DNA of 64,000 nucleotides, taken from the NCBI GenBank assembly GCA_946811185.2, contig OX328108.1, forward strand, positions 36,020,493-36,084,492, given 5' to 3'. Below, piece by piece: positions 9,050-22,560 of this stretch. Source of the stretch: Hippopus hippopus. Its lineage: Eukaryota > Mollusca > Bivalvia > Cardiida > Cardiidae. A model generated the notes under the pieces. That model did not search any database. It saw only the letters and a list, made by a program, of their open reading frames with translations, and was not told the origin of the DNA. The first letter of the stretch is position 1. Every line of letters starts with the position of its first letter. The position numbers and the translations under genes were made by a program.

Positions 9050-10793
9050 GGCATTGATACTTTGAATATGCTCAGATGATCAATGTACAGTGTAGAAACC
9101 CCAGAAAATAAGAAAATAATGTCACAAGTGGCTGAAAAAGACTGAAAACTCTTTCAGTAGCTACTGATTTCTATTGCATAAATCAAACAAAGGGAACTAA
9201 ATTTTTATTATTTTTTTTTTAATCTATTTTTACCGTAACAAGAAACCCAGTTACATTGACTACCGTCTCATACGTGCCAGTTACGCACCCGCGAAAACAC
9301 GAAAAATTGACTTACGGCACATTCCATAGCAGACGACACCTCTTGCTTAAGTCAAATATAGGGAATTTTTTTTGTTCTTTTTTATCTTACTAGGGCCATT
9401 TTATTGGCATTGATACTTTGAATATGCTCAGATGATCAATGTACAGTGTAGAAACCCCAGAAGATAATGTCACAAGTGGCTGAAAAAGACTGAAAACTCT
9501 TTCAGTAGCAACTGATTTCTATTGCATAAATCAAACAAAGGGAACTAAATTTTATTATTTTTTTAATCTCTTTTTACCGTAACAAGAAACCCAGTTACGT
9601 TGACTACCGTCTCATACGTGCCAGTTATGCTCCCGCGAAAACATGAAAAATCGACTTACGGCACATTCCATAGCAGACGACACCTCTTGCTTAAGTCAAA
9701 TATAGGGAATTTTTTTTGTTCTTTTTTATCTTACTAGGGCCATTTTATTGGCATTGATACTTTGAATATGCTCAGATGATCAATGTACAGTGTAGAAACC
9801 CCAGAAAATAATGTCACAAGTGGCTGAAAAAGACTGAAAACTCTTTCAGTAGCAACTGATTTCTATTGCATAAATCAAACAAAGGGAACTAAATTTTATT
9901 ATTATTTTTTTTAATCTCTTTTTACCGTAACAAGAAACCCAGTTACGTTGACTACTCTCTCATACGTGCCAGTTATGCAGCCGCGAAAACACGAAAAATC
10001 GACTTACGGCACATTCCATAGCAGACGACACCTCTTGCTTAAGTCAAATATAGGGAATTTTTTTTGTTCTTTTTTATCTTACTAGGGCCATTTTATTGGC
10101 ATTGATACCTTGAATATGCTCAGATGATCAATGTACAGTGTAGAAACCCCAGAAGATAATGTCACAAGTGCGTAAAAAAGACTGAAAACTCTTTCAGTAG
10201 CAACTGATTTCTATTGCATAAATCAAACAAAGGGAACTAAATTTTTATTATTTTTTTTTTAATCTCTTTTTACCGTAACAAGAAACCCAGTTACGTTGAC
10301 TACCGTCTCATACGTGCCAGTTACGCACCCGCGAAAACACGAAAAATCGACTTACGGCACATTCCATAGCAGACGACACCTCTTGCTTAAGTCAAATATA
10401 GGGAATTTTTTTTGTTCTTTTTTATCTTACTAGGGCCATTTTATTGGCATTGATACTTTGAATATGCTCAGATGATCAATGTACAGTGTAGAAACCCCAG
10501 AAGATAATGTCACAAGTGGCTGAAAAAGATTGAAAACTCTTTCAGTAGCAACTGATTTCTATTGCATATATCAAACAAAGGGAACTAAATTTTTATTATT
10601 TTTTTTTTAATCTCTTTTTACCGTAACAAGAAACCCAGTTACGTTGACTACCGTCTCATACGTGCCAGTTACGCACCCGCGAAAACACGAAAAATCGACT
10701 TACGGCACATTCCATAGCAGACGACACCTCTTGCTTAAGTGAAATATAGGGAATTTTTTTTGTTCTTTTTTATCTTACTAGGGCCATTTTATT
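9050..10793 (+). repeat. Higher-order block A (five units), repeated at 13580-15323
   Basis: Five consecutive units share their private markers in the same order with 13580-15323 (offset about 4530 bp): GTAGCTACTG with AATCTATTTTT; ATGCTCCCGCG; ATGCAGCCGCG; GATACCTTGAATATG with GTGCGTAAAAAAG; and GCATATATCAAAC with TTAAGTGAAATATAG. Only scattered single-base differences are seen by eye. Confidence 0.8.
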
Positions 10794-12534
10794 GGCATTG
10801 ATACTTTGAATATGCTCAGATGATCAATGTACAGTGTAGAAACCCCAGAAAATAAGAAAATAATGTCACAAGTGGCTGAAAAAGACTGTAAACTCCTTCA
10901 GTAGCTACTGATTTCTATTGCATAAATCAAACAAAGGGAACTAAATTTTTATTATTTTTTTTTTAATCTCTTTTTACCGTAACAAGAAACCCAGTTACAT
11001 TGACTACCGTCTCATACGTGCCAGTTACGCACCCGCGAAAACACGAAAAATCGACTTACGGCACATTCCATAGCAGACGACACCTGTTGCTTAAGTCAAA
11101 TATAGGGAATTTTTTTTGTTCTTTTTTATCTTACTAGGGCCATTTTATTGGCATTGATACTTTGAATATGCTCAGATGATCAATGTACAGTGTAGAAACC
11201 CCAGAAGATAATGTCACAAGTGGCTGAAAAAGACTGAAAACTCTTTCAGTAGCAACTGATTTCTATTTCATAAATCAAACAAAGGGAACTAAATTTTATT
11301 ATTTTTTTAATCTCTTTTTACCGTAACAAGAAACCCAGTTACGTTGACTACCGTCTCATACGTGCCAGTTATGCGCCCGCGAAAACATGAAAAATCGACT
11401 TACGGCACATTCCATAGCAGACGACACCTCTTGCTTAAGTCAAATATAGGGAATTTTTTTTGTTCTTTTTTATCTTACTAGGGCCATTTTATTGGCATTG
11501 ATACTTTGAATAAGCTCAGATGATCAATTTACAATGTAGAAACCCCAGAAAATAATGTCACAAGTGGCTGAAAAAGACTGAAAACTCTTTCAGTAGCAAC
11601 TGATTTCTATTGCATAAATCAAACAAAGGGAACTAAATTTTATTATTATTTTTTTTAATCTCTTTTTACCGTAACAAGAAATCCAGTTACTATGACTACC
11701 GTCTCATACGTGCAAGTTATGCAGCCGCGAAAACACGAAAAATCGACTTACGGCACATTCCATAGCAGACGACACCTCTTGCTTAAGTCAAATATAGGGA
11801 ATTTTTTTTGTTCTTTTTTATCTTACTAGGGCCATTTTATTGGCATTGATACTTTGAATATGCTCAGATGATCAATGTACAGTGTAGAAACCCCAGAAGA
11901 TAATGTCAGAAGTGGCTGAAAAAGACTGAAAACTCTTTCAGTAGCAACTGATTTCTATTGCATAAATCAAACAAAGGGAACTAAATTTTATTATTTTTTT
12001 AATCTCTTTTTACCGTAACAAGAAACCCAGTTACGTTGACTACCGTCTCATACGTGCCAGTTATGCTCCCGCGAAAACATGAAAAATTGACTTACGGCAC
12101 ATTCCATAGCAGACGACACCTGTTGCTTAAGTCAAATATAGGGAATTTTTTTTGTTCTTTTTTTATCTTACCAGGGCCATTTTATTGGCATTGATACTTT
12201 GAATATGCTCAGATGATCAATTTACAGTGTAGAAACCCCAGAAAATAATGTCACAAGTGGCTGAAAAAGACTGAAAACTCTTTCAGTAGCAACTGATTTC
12301 TATTGCATAAATCAAACAAAGGGAACTAAATTTTATTATTACTTCTTTTAATCTCTTTTTACCGTAACAAGAAACCCAGTTACGTTGACTACCGTCTCAT
12401 ACGTGCCAGTTATGCAGCCGCGAAAACACGAAAAATCGACTTACGGCACATTCCATAGTAGACGACACCTCTTGCTTAAGTCAAATATAGGGAATTTTTT
12501 TTGTTCTTTTTTATCTTACTAGGGCCATTTTATT
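10794..12534 (+). repeat. Higher-order block B (five units), repeated at 26411-28151
   Basis: Markers in order are GACTGTAAACTCC, TTCTATTTCATAAATC, GAATAAGCTCAG with TTTACAATG, GTCAGAAGTGG and TTATTACTTCTTTTAATC. The same order recurs at 26411-28151 (offset about 15.6 kb). The first three units recur again from 21513 (offset about 10.72 kb). Confidence 0.8.
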
Positions 12535-14975
12535 GGCATTGATACTTTGAATATGCTCAGATGATCAATGTACAGTGTAGAAACCCCAGAAGATAATGTC
12601 ACAAGTGCCTAAAAAAGACTGAAAACTCTTTCAGTAGCAACTGATTTCTATTGCATAAATCAAACAAAGGGAACTAAATTTTTATTATTTTTTTTTTAAT
12701 CTCTTTTTACCGTAACAAGAAACCCAGTTACGTTGACTACCGTCTCATACGTGCCAGTTACGCACCCGCGAAAACACGAAAAATCGACTGACGGCACATT
12801 CCATAGCAGACGACACCTCTTGCTTAAGTCAAATATAGGGAATTTTTTTTGTTCTTTTTTATCTTACTAGGGCCATTTTATTGGCATTGATACTTTGAAT
12901 ATGCTCAGATTATCAATGTACAGTGTAGAAACCCCAGAAGATAATGTCACAAGTGGCTGAAAAAGATTGAAAACTCTTTCAGTAGCAACTGATTTCTATT
13001 GCATAAATCAAACAAAGGGAACTAAATTTTTATTATTTTTTTTTTAATCTCTTTTTACCGTAACAAGAAACCCAGTTACGTTGACTACCGTCTCATACGT
13101 GCCAGTTACTCACCCGCGAAAACACGAAAAATCGACTTACGGCACATTCCATAGCAGACGACACCTGTTGCTTAAGTCAAATATAGGGAATTTTTTTTGT
13201 TCTTTTTTATCTTACTAGGGCCATTTTATTGGCATTGATACTTTGAATATGCTCAGATGATCAATGTAGAGTGTAGAAACCCCAGAAGATAATGTCACAA
13301 GTGGCTGAAAAAGATTGAAAACTCTTTCAGTAGCAACGGATTTCTATTGCATAAATCAAACAAAGGGAACTAAATCTTTATTATTTTTTTTTTAATCTCT
13401 TTTTACCGTAACAAGAAACCCAGTTACGTTGACTACCGTCTCATACGTGCCCGTTACGCACCCGCGAAAACACGAAAAATCGACTTACGGCACATTCCAT
13501 AGCAGACGACACCTCTTGCTTAAGTCAAATATAGGGAATTTTTTTTTGTTCTTTTTTATCTTACTAGGGCCATTTTATTGGCATTGATACTTTGAATATG
13601 CTCAGATGATCAATGTACAGTGTAGAAACCCCAGAAAATAAGAAAATAATGTCACAAGTGGCTGAAAAAGACTGAAAACTCTTTCAGTAGCTACTGATTT
13701 CTATTGCATAAATCAAACAAAGGGAACTAAATTTTTATTATTTTTTTTTTAATCTATTTTTACCGTAACAAGAAACCCAGTTACATTGACTACCGTCTCA
13801 TACGTGCCAGTTACGCACCCGCGAAAACACGAAAAATTGACTTACGGCACATTCCATAGCAGACGACACCTCTTGCTTAAGTCAAATATAGGGAATTTTT
13901 TTTGTTCTTTTTTATCTTACTAGGGCCATTTTATTGGCATTGATACTTTGAATATGCTCAGATGATCAATGTACAGTGTAGAAACCCCAGAAGATAATGT
14001 CACAAGTGGCTGAAAAAGACTGAAAACTCTTTCAGTAGCAACTGATTTCTATTGCATAAATCAAACAAAGGGAACTAAATTTTATTATTTTTTTAATCTC
14101 TTTTTACCGTAACAAGAAACCCAGTTACGTTGACTACCGTCTCATACGTGCCAGTTATGCTCCCGCGAAAACATGAAAAATCGACTTACGGCACATTCCA
14201 TAGCAGACGACACCTCTTGCTTAAGTGAAATATAGGGAATTTTTTTTGTTCTTTTTTATCTTACTAGGGCCATTTTATTGGCATTGATACTTTGAATATG
14301 CTCAGATGATCAATGTACAGTGTAGAAACCCCAGAAGATAATGTCACAAGTGGCTGAAAAAGACTGAAAACTCTTTCAGTAGCAACTGATTTCTATTGCA
14401 TAAATCAAACAAAGGGAACTAAATTTTATTATTATTTTTTTTAATCTCTTTTTACCGTAACAAGAAACCCAGTTACGTTGACTACCGTCTCATACGTGCC
14501 AGTTATGCAGCCGCGAAAACACGAAAAATCGACTTACGGCACATTCCATAGCAGACGACACCTCTTGCTTAAGTCAAATATAGGGAATTTTTTTTGTTCT
14601 TTTTTATCTTACTAGGGCCATTTTATTGGCATTGATACCTTGAATATGCTCAGATGATCAATGTACAGTGTAGAAACCCCAGAAGATAATGTCACAAGTG
14701 CGTAAAAAAGACTGAAAACTCTTTCAGTAGCAACTGATTTCTATTGCATAAATCAAACAAAGGGAACTAAATTTTTATTATTTTTTTTTTAATCTCTTTT
14801 TACCGTAACAAGAAACCCAGTTACGTTGACTACCGTCTCATACGTGCCAGTTACGCACCCGCGAAAACACGAAAAATCGACTTACGGCACATTCCATAGC
14901 AGACGACACCTCTTGCTTAAGTCAAATATAGGGAATTTTTTTTGTTCTTTTTTATCTTACTAGGGCCATTTTATT
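12535..14975 (+). repeat. Higher-order block C (seven units), repeated at 22561-25001
   Basis: Both blocks are about 2441 bp long with the same marker order: GACTGACGGCAC, CAGATTATCAATG with TTACTCACCC, ATGTAGAGTGT with GCAACGGATTTC, GTAGCTACTG, ATGCTCCCGCG, ATGCAGCCGCG, GATACCTTGAATATG. The first three units recur once more at 28849-29893. Confidence 0.82.
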
Positions 14976-15671
14976 GGCATTGATACTTTGAATATGCTCA
15001 GATGATCAATGTACAGTGTAGAAACCCCAGAAGATAATGTCACAAGTGGCTGAAAAAGATTGAAAACTCTTTCAGTAGCAACTGATTTCTATTGCATATA
15101 TCAAACAAAGGGAACTAAATTTTTATTATTTTTTTTTTAATCTCTTTTTACCGTAACAAGAAACCCAGTTACGTTGACTACCGTCTCATACGTGCCAGTT
15201 ACGCACCCGCGAAAACACGAAAAATCGACTTACGGCACATTCCATAGCAGACGACACCTCTTGCTTAAGTGAAATATAGGGAATTTTTTTTGTTCTTTTT
15301 TATCTTACTAGGGCCATTTTATTGGCATTGATACTTTGAATATGCTCAGATGATCAATGTACAGTGTAGAAACCCCAGAAGATAATGTCACAAGTGGCTG
15401 AAAAAGATTGAAAACTCTTTCAGTAGCAACTGATTTCTATTGCATAAATCAAACAAAGGGAACTAAATTTTTATTATTTTTTTTTTAATCTCTTTTTACC
15501 GTAACAAGAAACCCAGTTACGTTGACTTCCGTCTCATACGTGCCAGTTACGCACCCGCGAAAACACGAAAAATCGACTTACGGCACATTCCATAGCAGAC
15601 GACACCTGTTGCTTAAGTCAAATATAGGGATTTTTTTTTGTTCTTTTTTATCTTACTAGGGCCATTTTATT

Positions 15672-17764
15672 GGCATTGATACTTTGAATATGCTCAGATG
15701 ATCAATGTAGAGTGTAGAAACCCCAGAAGATAATGTCACAAGTGGCTGAAAAAGATTGAAAACTCTTTCAGTAGCAACGGATTTCTATTGCATAAATCAA
15801 ACAAAGGGAACTAAATCTTTATTATTTTTTTTTTAATCTCTTTTTACCGTAACAAGAAACCCAGTTACGTTGACTACCGTCTCATACGTGCCCGTTACGC
15901 ACCCGCGAAAACACGAAAAATCGACTTACGGCACATTCCATAGCAGACGACACCTCTTGCTTAAGTCAAATATAGGGAATTTTTTTTTGTTCTTTTTTAT
16001 CTTACTAGGGCCATTTTATTGGCATTGATACTTTGAATATGCTCAGATGATCAATGTACAGTGTAGAAACCCCAGAAAATAAGAAAATAATGTCACAAGT
16101 GGCTGAAAAAGACTGAAAACTCTTTCAGTAGCTACTGATTTCTATTGCATAAATCAAACAAAGGGAACTAAATTTTTATTATTTTTTTTTTAATCTATTT
16201 TTACCGTAACAAGAAACCCAGTTACATTGACTACCGTCTCATACGTGCCAGTTACGCACCCGCGAAAACACGAAAAATTGACTTACGGCACATTCCATAG
16301 CAGACGACACCTCTTGCTTAAGTCAAATATAGGGAATTTTTTTTGTTCTTTTTTATCTTACTAGGGCCATTTTATTGGCATTGTTACTTTGAATATGCTC
16401 AGATGATCAATGTACAGTGTAGAAACCCCAGAAGATAATGTCACAAGTGGCTGAAAAAGACTGAAAACTCTTTCAGTAGCAACTGATTTCTATTGCATAA
16501 ATCAAACAAAGGGAACTAAATTTTATTATTTTTTTAATCTCTTTTTACCGTAACAAGAAACCCAGTTACGTTGACTACCGTCTCATACGTGCCAGTTATG
16601 CTCCCGCGAAAACATGAAAAATCGACTTACGGCACATTCCATAGCAGACGACACCTCTTGCTTAAGTCAAATATAGGGAATTTTTTTTGTTCTTTTTTAT
16701 CTTACTAGGGCCATTTTATTGGCATTGATACTTTGAATATGCTCAGATGATCAATGTACAGTGTAGAAACCCCAGAAAATAATGTCACAAGTGGCTGAAA
16801 AAGACTGAAAACTCTTTCAGTAGCAACTGATTTCTATTCCATAAATCAAACAAAGGGAACTAAATTTTATTATTATTTTTTTTATTCTCTTTTTACCGTA
16901 ACAAGAAACCCAGTTACGTTGACTACCGTCTCATACGTGCCAGTTATGCAGCCGCGAAAACACGAAAAATCGACTTACGGCAAATTCCATAGCAGACGAC
17001 ACCTCTTGCTTAAGTCAAATATAGGGAATTTTTTTTGTTCTTTTTTATCTTACTAGGGCCATTTTATTGGCATTGATACCTTGAATATGCTCAGATGATC
17101 AATGTACAGTGTAGAAACCCCAGAAGATAATGTCACAAGTGCGTAAAAAAGACTGAAAACTCTTTCAGTAGCAACTGATTTCTATTGCATAAATCAAACA
17201 AAGGGAACTAAATTTTTATTATTTTTTTTTTAATCTCTTTTTACCGTAACAAGAAACCCAGTTACGTTGACTACCGTCTCATACGTGCCAGTTACGCACC
17301 CGCGAAAACACGAAAAATCGACTTACGGCACATTCCATAGCAGACGACACCTCTTGCTTAAGTCAAATATAGGGAATTTTTTTTGTTCTTTTTTATCTTA
17401 CTAGGGCCATTTTATTGGCATTGATACTTTGAATATGCTCAGATGATCAATGTACAGTGTAGAAACCCCAGAAGATAATGTCACAAGTGGCTGAAAAAGA
17501 TTGAAAACTCTTTCAGTAGCAACTGATTTCTATTGCATATATCAAACAAAGGGAACTAAATTTTTATTATTTTTTTTTTAATCTCTTTTTACCGTAACAA
17601 GAAACCCAGTTACGTTGACTACCGTCTCATACGTGCCAGTTACGCACCCGCGAAAACACGAAAAATCGACTTACGGCACATTCCATAGCAGACGACACCT
17701 CTTGCTTAAGTCAAATATAGGGAATTTTTTTTGTTCTTTTTTATCTTACTAGGGCCATTTTATT
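15672..17764 (+). repeat. Six-unit block repeating 13231-15323
   Basis: The series ATGTAGAGTGT, GTAGCTACTG, ATGCTCCCGCG, ATGCAGCCGCG, GATACCTTGAATATG, GCATATATC occurs at 13231-15323 and again here, offset about 2441 bp. Together with the single unit between them (15324-15671, marked GACTTCCGTCTC) this defines a seven-unit higher-order period of about 2.44 kb. Small differences include GGCATTGTTACTT and TTCTATTCC in this copy. Confidence 0.8.
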
Positions 17765-18499
17765 GGCATTGATACTTTGAATATGCTCAGATGATCAATG
17801 TACAGTGTAGAAACCCCAGAAGATAATGTCACAAGTGCCTAAAAAAGACTGAAAACTCTTACAGTAGCAACTGATTTCTATTGCATAAATCAAACAAAGG
17901 GAACTAAATTTTTATTATTTTTTTTTTAATCTCTTTTTATACCGTGACAAGAAATCCAGTTGCGTTGACTACCGTCCCATACGTGCCAGTTATGCCTCCG
18001 CGAAAACATGAAAAATCGACTTACGGCACATTCCATAGCAGACGACACCTGTTGCCTAAGTCAAATATAGGGAAATTTTTGTTTTCGTTTTCTCTTACTA
18101 GGGCCATTGAATTAGTTACGATTACTATCACACCCATACGTGACCGTTACGTGCTGTGCATAAAATCATAAAATCAACTAGGACACTTTCGGAGGCAACT
18201 GATACCTGTTGCACAAATCAAAGAAAGGTAAACCAAATTCGTTTTCTTACCAAGGTCATGAAAAACATTGAACCAATTTTGGTGACCGTGTGAGTCATAA
18301 GTCGATTTTATGTTTAACCGCTGCACAAAAACATTGATTCAGAAGCAACGGGTTGCTGTTGCATAAACTTTTTCCAATAAGAAATCTTGTTCTTGTTTGA
18401 AGAATTTAGAAATAGGCCAATGAAATACAATAAGATGTAAGAATGACTAATAATAAAAATAGGTAAAATAGATAAAATGGCAAAGTTAGGGATTCAACC

Positions 18500-18543
18500 T
18501 TTGACCATCAGGACCCAAAAAAGGTCTTGGTGCAGGGGTCAAA
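18500..18543 (+). other. Conserved 44-nt hairpin, copy 2
   Basis: Same arms, loop CAAAAAA and bulge GCAGG as copy 1, with no base changes seen. Confidence 0.6.
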
Positions 18544-18616
18544 CCCTCTTTGCGATTGAATAGGCTCAAATGACCCGAAGATTTAACATAGATATACAGA
18601 GATTTCCCCCCCCCTT

Positions 18617-18769
18617 CCAATCTGCCAATCAAATCTCAGGCCTCTATTAAATTATCCAATAAGACAAGCTTTGAGAAATTCAATATTGCGCCCAATCAGC
18701 CAATCAAATTGCAGACACACCCACAGAATCATCCAATCAGAAAGCTTTGAGCCATTTGAAATGGCGCCC
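18617..18769 (+). promoter_or_regulatory. CCAAT-box minisatellite, 2 units, copy 2
   Basis: Six CCAAT boxes start at 18617, 18625, 18656, 18692, 18700 and 18733. The middle unit seen in copy 1 has been lost by a deletion from within unit one to the same point in unit two, as expected for unequal exchange or replication slippage between 76-bp repeats. Confidence 0.75.
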
Positions 18770-18804
18770 GAAAATATCGATAGAAAACAGTGAACAAGAA
18801 TCGG

Positions 18805-18812
18805 CATAAAAG
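18805..18812 (+). promoter_or_regulatory. TATA-like box CATAAAAG
   Basis: It lies about 70 bp downstream of the last CCAAT box, a usual promoter spacing. It is present in copies 2-7 (36251-36258, 40315-40322, 43150-43157, 46960-46967, 57318-57325) and altered to CATGAAAG in copy 1 (about 1809-1816). If used, transcription would start about 25-30 bp to the right and run through the module into the satellite. Confidence 0.4.
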
Positions 18813-20460
18813 TGGATTTTAAGTCTTCTTTGAAGGCTGTTATGCAGTCCTTGGCAAACTGCCAGGCATGCACCCTCCACACATGCCAGATTTCACTGAA
18901 AATGGGCGAAAATTTAAGAAAACAGGGTGACAGAAGACCTTGTTTTGGTGCCTTCTAGCACCTTGCAAGAGTGACTCCCCTGATCTCTTGATTCGATTTG
19001 CTTTTCTAATTCAGGCCAACTGCCATATTGTACATTGATACTTTAAATATGCTAAGATGATCAATGTACAGTGTAGAAACCCCAGAAAAGAAGAAAATAA
19101 TGTCACAAGTGGCTGAAAAAGACTGAAAACTCTTTCAGTAGCAACTGATTTCTATTGCATAAATCAAACGAAGGGAACTAAATTTTATTATTATTTTTTT
19201 TAATCTCTTTTTACCGTAACAAGAAACCCAGTTACGTTGACTACTATCTCATACGTGCCAGTTACGCACCCGCGAAAACAGGAAAAATCGACTTACGGCA
19301 CATTCCATAGCAGACGACACCTGTTGCTTAAGTCAAATATAGGGAATTTTTGTTTCTTCTTTTTTATCTTACTAGGGCCATTTTATTGGCATTGATACTT
19401 TGAATATGCTCAGATGATCAATGTACAGTGTAGAAACCCCAGAAAATAAGAAAATAATGTCACAAGCGGCTGAAAAAGACTGAAAACTCTTTCAGTAGCA
19501 ACTGATTTCTATTGCATAAATCAAACAAAGGGAACTAAATTTTTATTATTATTTTTTTGTTAATCTCTTTTTACCGTAACAAGAAACCCAGTTACGTTGA
19601 CTACCGTCTCATACGTGCCAGTTACGCACCCGCGAAAACACGAAAAATCGACTTACGGAACATTCCATAGCAGACGACACCTGTTGCTTAAGTCAAGTAT
19701 AGGGATATTTGTTTCTTCTTTTTTATCTTACTAGGGCCATTTTATTGGCATTGATACTTTGAATATGCTCAGATGATCAATGTACAGTGTAGAAATCCCA
19801 GAAAATAAGAAAATAATGTCAGAAGTGGCTGAAAAAGACTGAAAACTCTTTCAGTAGCAAGTGATTTCTATTGCATAAATCAAACAAAGGGAACTAAATT
19901 TTTATTATTATTTTTTTTTAATCTCTTTTTACCGTAACAAGAAACCCAGTTACGTTGACTACCGTCTCATACGTGCCAGTTACGCACCCGCGAAAACACG
20001 AAAAATCGACTTACGGCACATTTCATAGCAGACGACACCTGTTGCCTAAGTCAAATATAGGGATTTTTGTTTCTTCTTTTTTATCTTACTAGGGCCATTT
20101 TATTGGCATTGATACTTTGAATATGCTCAGATGATCAATGTACAGTGTAGAAACCCCAGAAAATAAGAAAATAATGTCACAAGTGGCTGAAAAAGACTGA
20201 AAACTCTTTCAGTAGCAACTGATTTCTATTGCATAAATCAAACAAAGGGAACTAAATTTTTATTATTTTTTTTTTAATCTCTTTTTACCGTAACAAGAAA
20301 CCCAGTTACGTTGACTACCTTCTCATACGTGCCAGTTACGCACCCACGAAAACACGAAAAATCGACTTACGGCACATTCCATAGCAGACGACACCTGTTG
20401 CTTAAGTCAAATATAGGGAATTTTTTTTGTTCTTTTTTATCTTACTATGCCCATTGAAAT

Positions 20461-21159
20461 GGCATTGATACTTTGAATATGCTCAGATGATCAATGTACA
20501 GTATAGAAACCACAGAAGATAATGTCACAAGTGCCTAAAAAAGACTGAAAACTCTTTCAGTAGCAACTGATTTCTATTGCATAAATCAAACAAAGGGAAC
20601 TAAATTTTATTATTTTTTTAATCTCTTTTTACTGTAACAAGAAACCCAGTTACGTTGACTACCGTCTCATACATGCCAGTTATGCGCCCGCGAAAACATG
20701 AAAAATCGACTTACGGCACATTCCATAGAAGACGGCACCTGTTGCTTAAATCAAATATAGGGAATTTTTTTTTTTGTTCTTTTTTATCTTACTAGGGCCA
20801 TTGAAATGGCATTGATACTTTGAATATGCTCAGATGATCAATGTACAGTGTAGAAACCCCAGAAGATAATGTCACAAGTGCCTAAAAAAGACTGAAAACT
20901 CTTTCAGTAGCAACTGATTTCTATTGCCTGAATCAAACAAAGGGAACTAAATTTTTATTATTATTTTTTTTTAATCTCTTTTTATACCGTGACAAGAAAT
21001 TCAGTTGCGTTGACTACCATCCCATACGTGCCAGTTATGCGCCCGCGAAAACATGAAAAATCGACTTACGGCACATTCCATAGCAGACGACACCTGTTGC
21101 CTAAGTCAAATATAGGGAATTTTTTTTGTTCTTTTTTATCTTACTAGGCCCATTTTATT
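20461..21159 (+). repeat. Two-unit block repeated at 32694-33381
   Basis: Shared private markers are CAGTATAGAAACC, ACTGTAACAAG, ATAGAAGACGGCACC, TTAAATCAAATATAG, a (C/A)TGAATCAAAC word and CTACCATCCCATACG, in the same order at an offset of about 12.2 kb. This is an additional higher-order relation outside the seven-unit series. Confidence 0.75.
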
Positions 21160-22560
21160 GGCATTGATACTTTGAATATGCTCAGATGATCAATGTACAG
21201 TGTAGAAACCCCAGAAAATAAGAAAATAATGTCCCAAGTGGCCAAAAAAGACTGAAAACTCTTTCAGTAGCAACTGATTTCTATTGCATAAATCAAACAA
21301 AGGGAACTAAATTTTTACTTTTTTTGTAATCTCTTTTTACCGTAACAAGAAACCCAGTTACGTTGACTACTCTCTCATACGTGCCAGTTACGCACCCGGG
21401 AAAACACGAAAAATTGACTTACGGCACATTCCATAGCAGACGACACCTGTTGCTTAAGCCAAATATAGGGATTTTTGTTTCTTCTTTTTTATCTTACTAG
21501 AGCCATTTTATTGGCATTGATACTTTGAATATGCTCAGATGATCAATGTACAGTGTAGAAACCCCAGAAAATAAGAAAATAATGTCACAAGTGGCTGAAA
21601 AAGACTGTAAACTCCTTCAGTAGCTACTGATTTCTATTGCATAAATCAAACAGAGGGAACTAAATTTTTATTATTTTTTTTTTAATCTCTTTTTACCGTA
21701 ACAAGAAACCCAGTTACATTGACTACCGTCTCATACGTGCCAGTTACGCACCCGCGAAAACACGAAAAATCGACTTACGGCACATTCCATAGCAGACGAC
21801 ACCTGTTGCTTAAGTCAAATATAGGGAATTTTTTTTGTTCTTTTTTATCTTACTAGGGCCATTTTATTGGCATTGATACTTTGAATATGCTCAGATGATC
21901 AATGTACAGTGTAGAAACCCCAGAAGATAATGTCACAAGTGGCTGAAAAAGATTGAAAACTCTTTCAGTAGCAACTGATTTCTATTTCATAAATCAAACA
22001 AAGGGAACTAAATTTTATTATTTTTTTAATCTCTTTTTACCGTAACAAGAAACCCAGTTACGTTGACTACCGTCTCATACGTGCCAGTTATGCGCCCGCG
22101 AAAACATGAAAAATCGACTTACGGCACATTCCATAGCAGACGACACCTCTTGCTTAAGTCAAATATAGGGAATTTTTTTTGTTCTTTTTTATCTTACTAG
22201 GGCCATTTTATTGGCATTGATACTTTGAATAAGCTCAGATGATCAATTTACAATGTAGAAACCCCAGAAAATAATGTCACAAGTGGCTGAAAAAGACTGA
22301 AAACTCTTTCAGTAGCAACTGATTTCTATTGCATAAATCAAACAAAGGGAACTAAATTTTATTATTATTTTTTTTAATCTCTTTTTACCGTAACAAGAAA
22401 TCCAGTTACGTTGACTACCGTCTCATACGTGCAAGTTATGCAGCCGCGAAAACACGAAAAATCGACTTACGGCACATTCCATAGCAGACGACACCTCTTG
22501 CTTAAGTCAAATATAGGGAATTTTTTTTGTTCTTTTTTATCTTACTAGGGCCATTTTATT

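Larger units (their letters stand above)
2031..18107 (+). repeat. Satellite block 2 (about 46 units)
   Basis: Continuous head-to-tail satellite between modules 1 and 2. From about 2.0 to 9 kb, unit classes are mixed: the TTTACTTTTTTTGTAATC class, the short TTATTTTTTTAATC class and the ATACCGTGAC class. From about 9 kb rightward, units fall into higher-order blocks with private markers (GATACCTTGAATATG, GCATATATCAAAC, ATGTAGAGTGT, GCAACGGATTTC, GTAGCTACTG). The frame at 3537-3800 is a chance reading across one unit. No other feature was seen. Confidence 0.95.
18108..19026 (+). repeat. Promoter-like module, copy 2 (919 bp)
   Basis: Shorter than most copies because one 76-bp CCAAT unit is missing. 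It shares all its private changes with copy 4 (39619-40536), including TTAGTTACGATTACTATCAC and CCAATAAGACAAGC at the deletion join. The TATA-like CATAAAAG is at 18805-18812. The right-border palindrome has one mismatch (ATATTGTACATTGAT). Confidence 0.9.
17785..20150 (+). repeat. 2.37-kb segment duplicated at about 39295-41660
   Basis: The segment spans the end of satellite block 2, module copy 2 and three units after it. Its partner 21.5 kb away shares private variants throughout: CTCTTACAGTAGC, GAATTAGTTACGATTACTA, the two-unit CCAAT array, AATCAAACGAAGGG, CTACTATCTC, AAAACAGGAAAAATCG, CACAAGCGGCTG, ACTTACGGAACATTCC, GTATAGGGATATTTG and GCAAGTGATTTC. By eye only a one-base C-tract difference and one substitution (TTGCCTAAG against TTGCTTAAG near 20045/41555) separate them. 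This is a recent duplication. Confidence 0.88.

Noticed and set aside
2031..18107. rDNA intergenic spacer with spacer promoters
   Set aside because: The plan of repeats plus repeated promoter is similar, but no rRNA sequence is present in 64 kb and the motifs are of Pol II type.
17944..18171. Plus-strand frames starting MTRNPVALTTVPY (also 35315, 39455, 42139, 46024, 33920, 60157)
   Set aside because: They are readings through the ATACCGTGAC-class satellite unit and the start of the module. No domain is recognised, and T-tract length changes would shift the frame.
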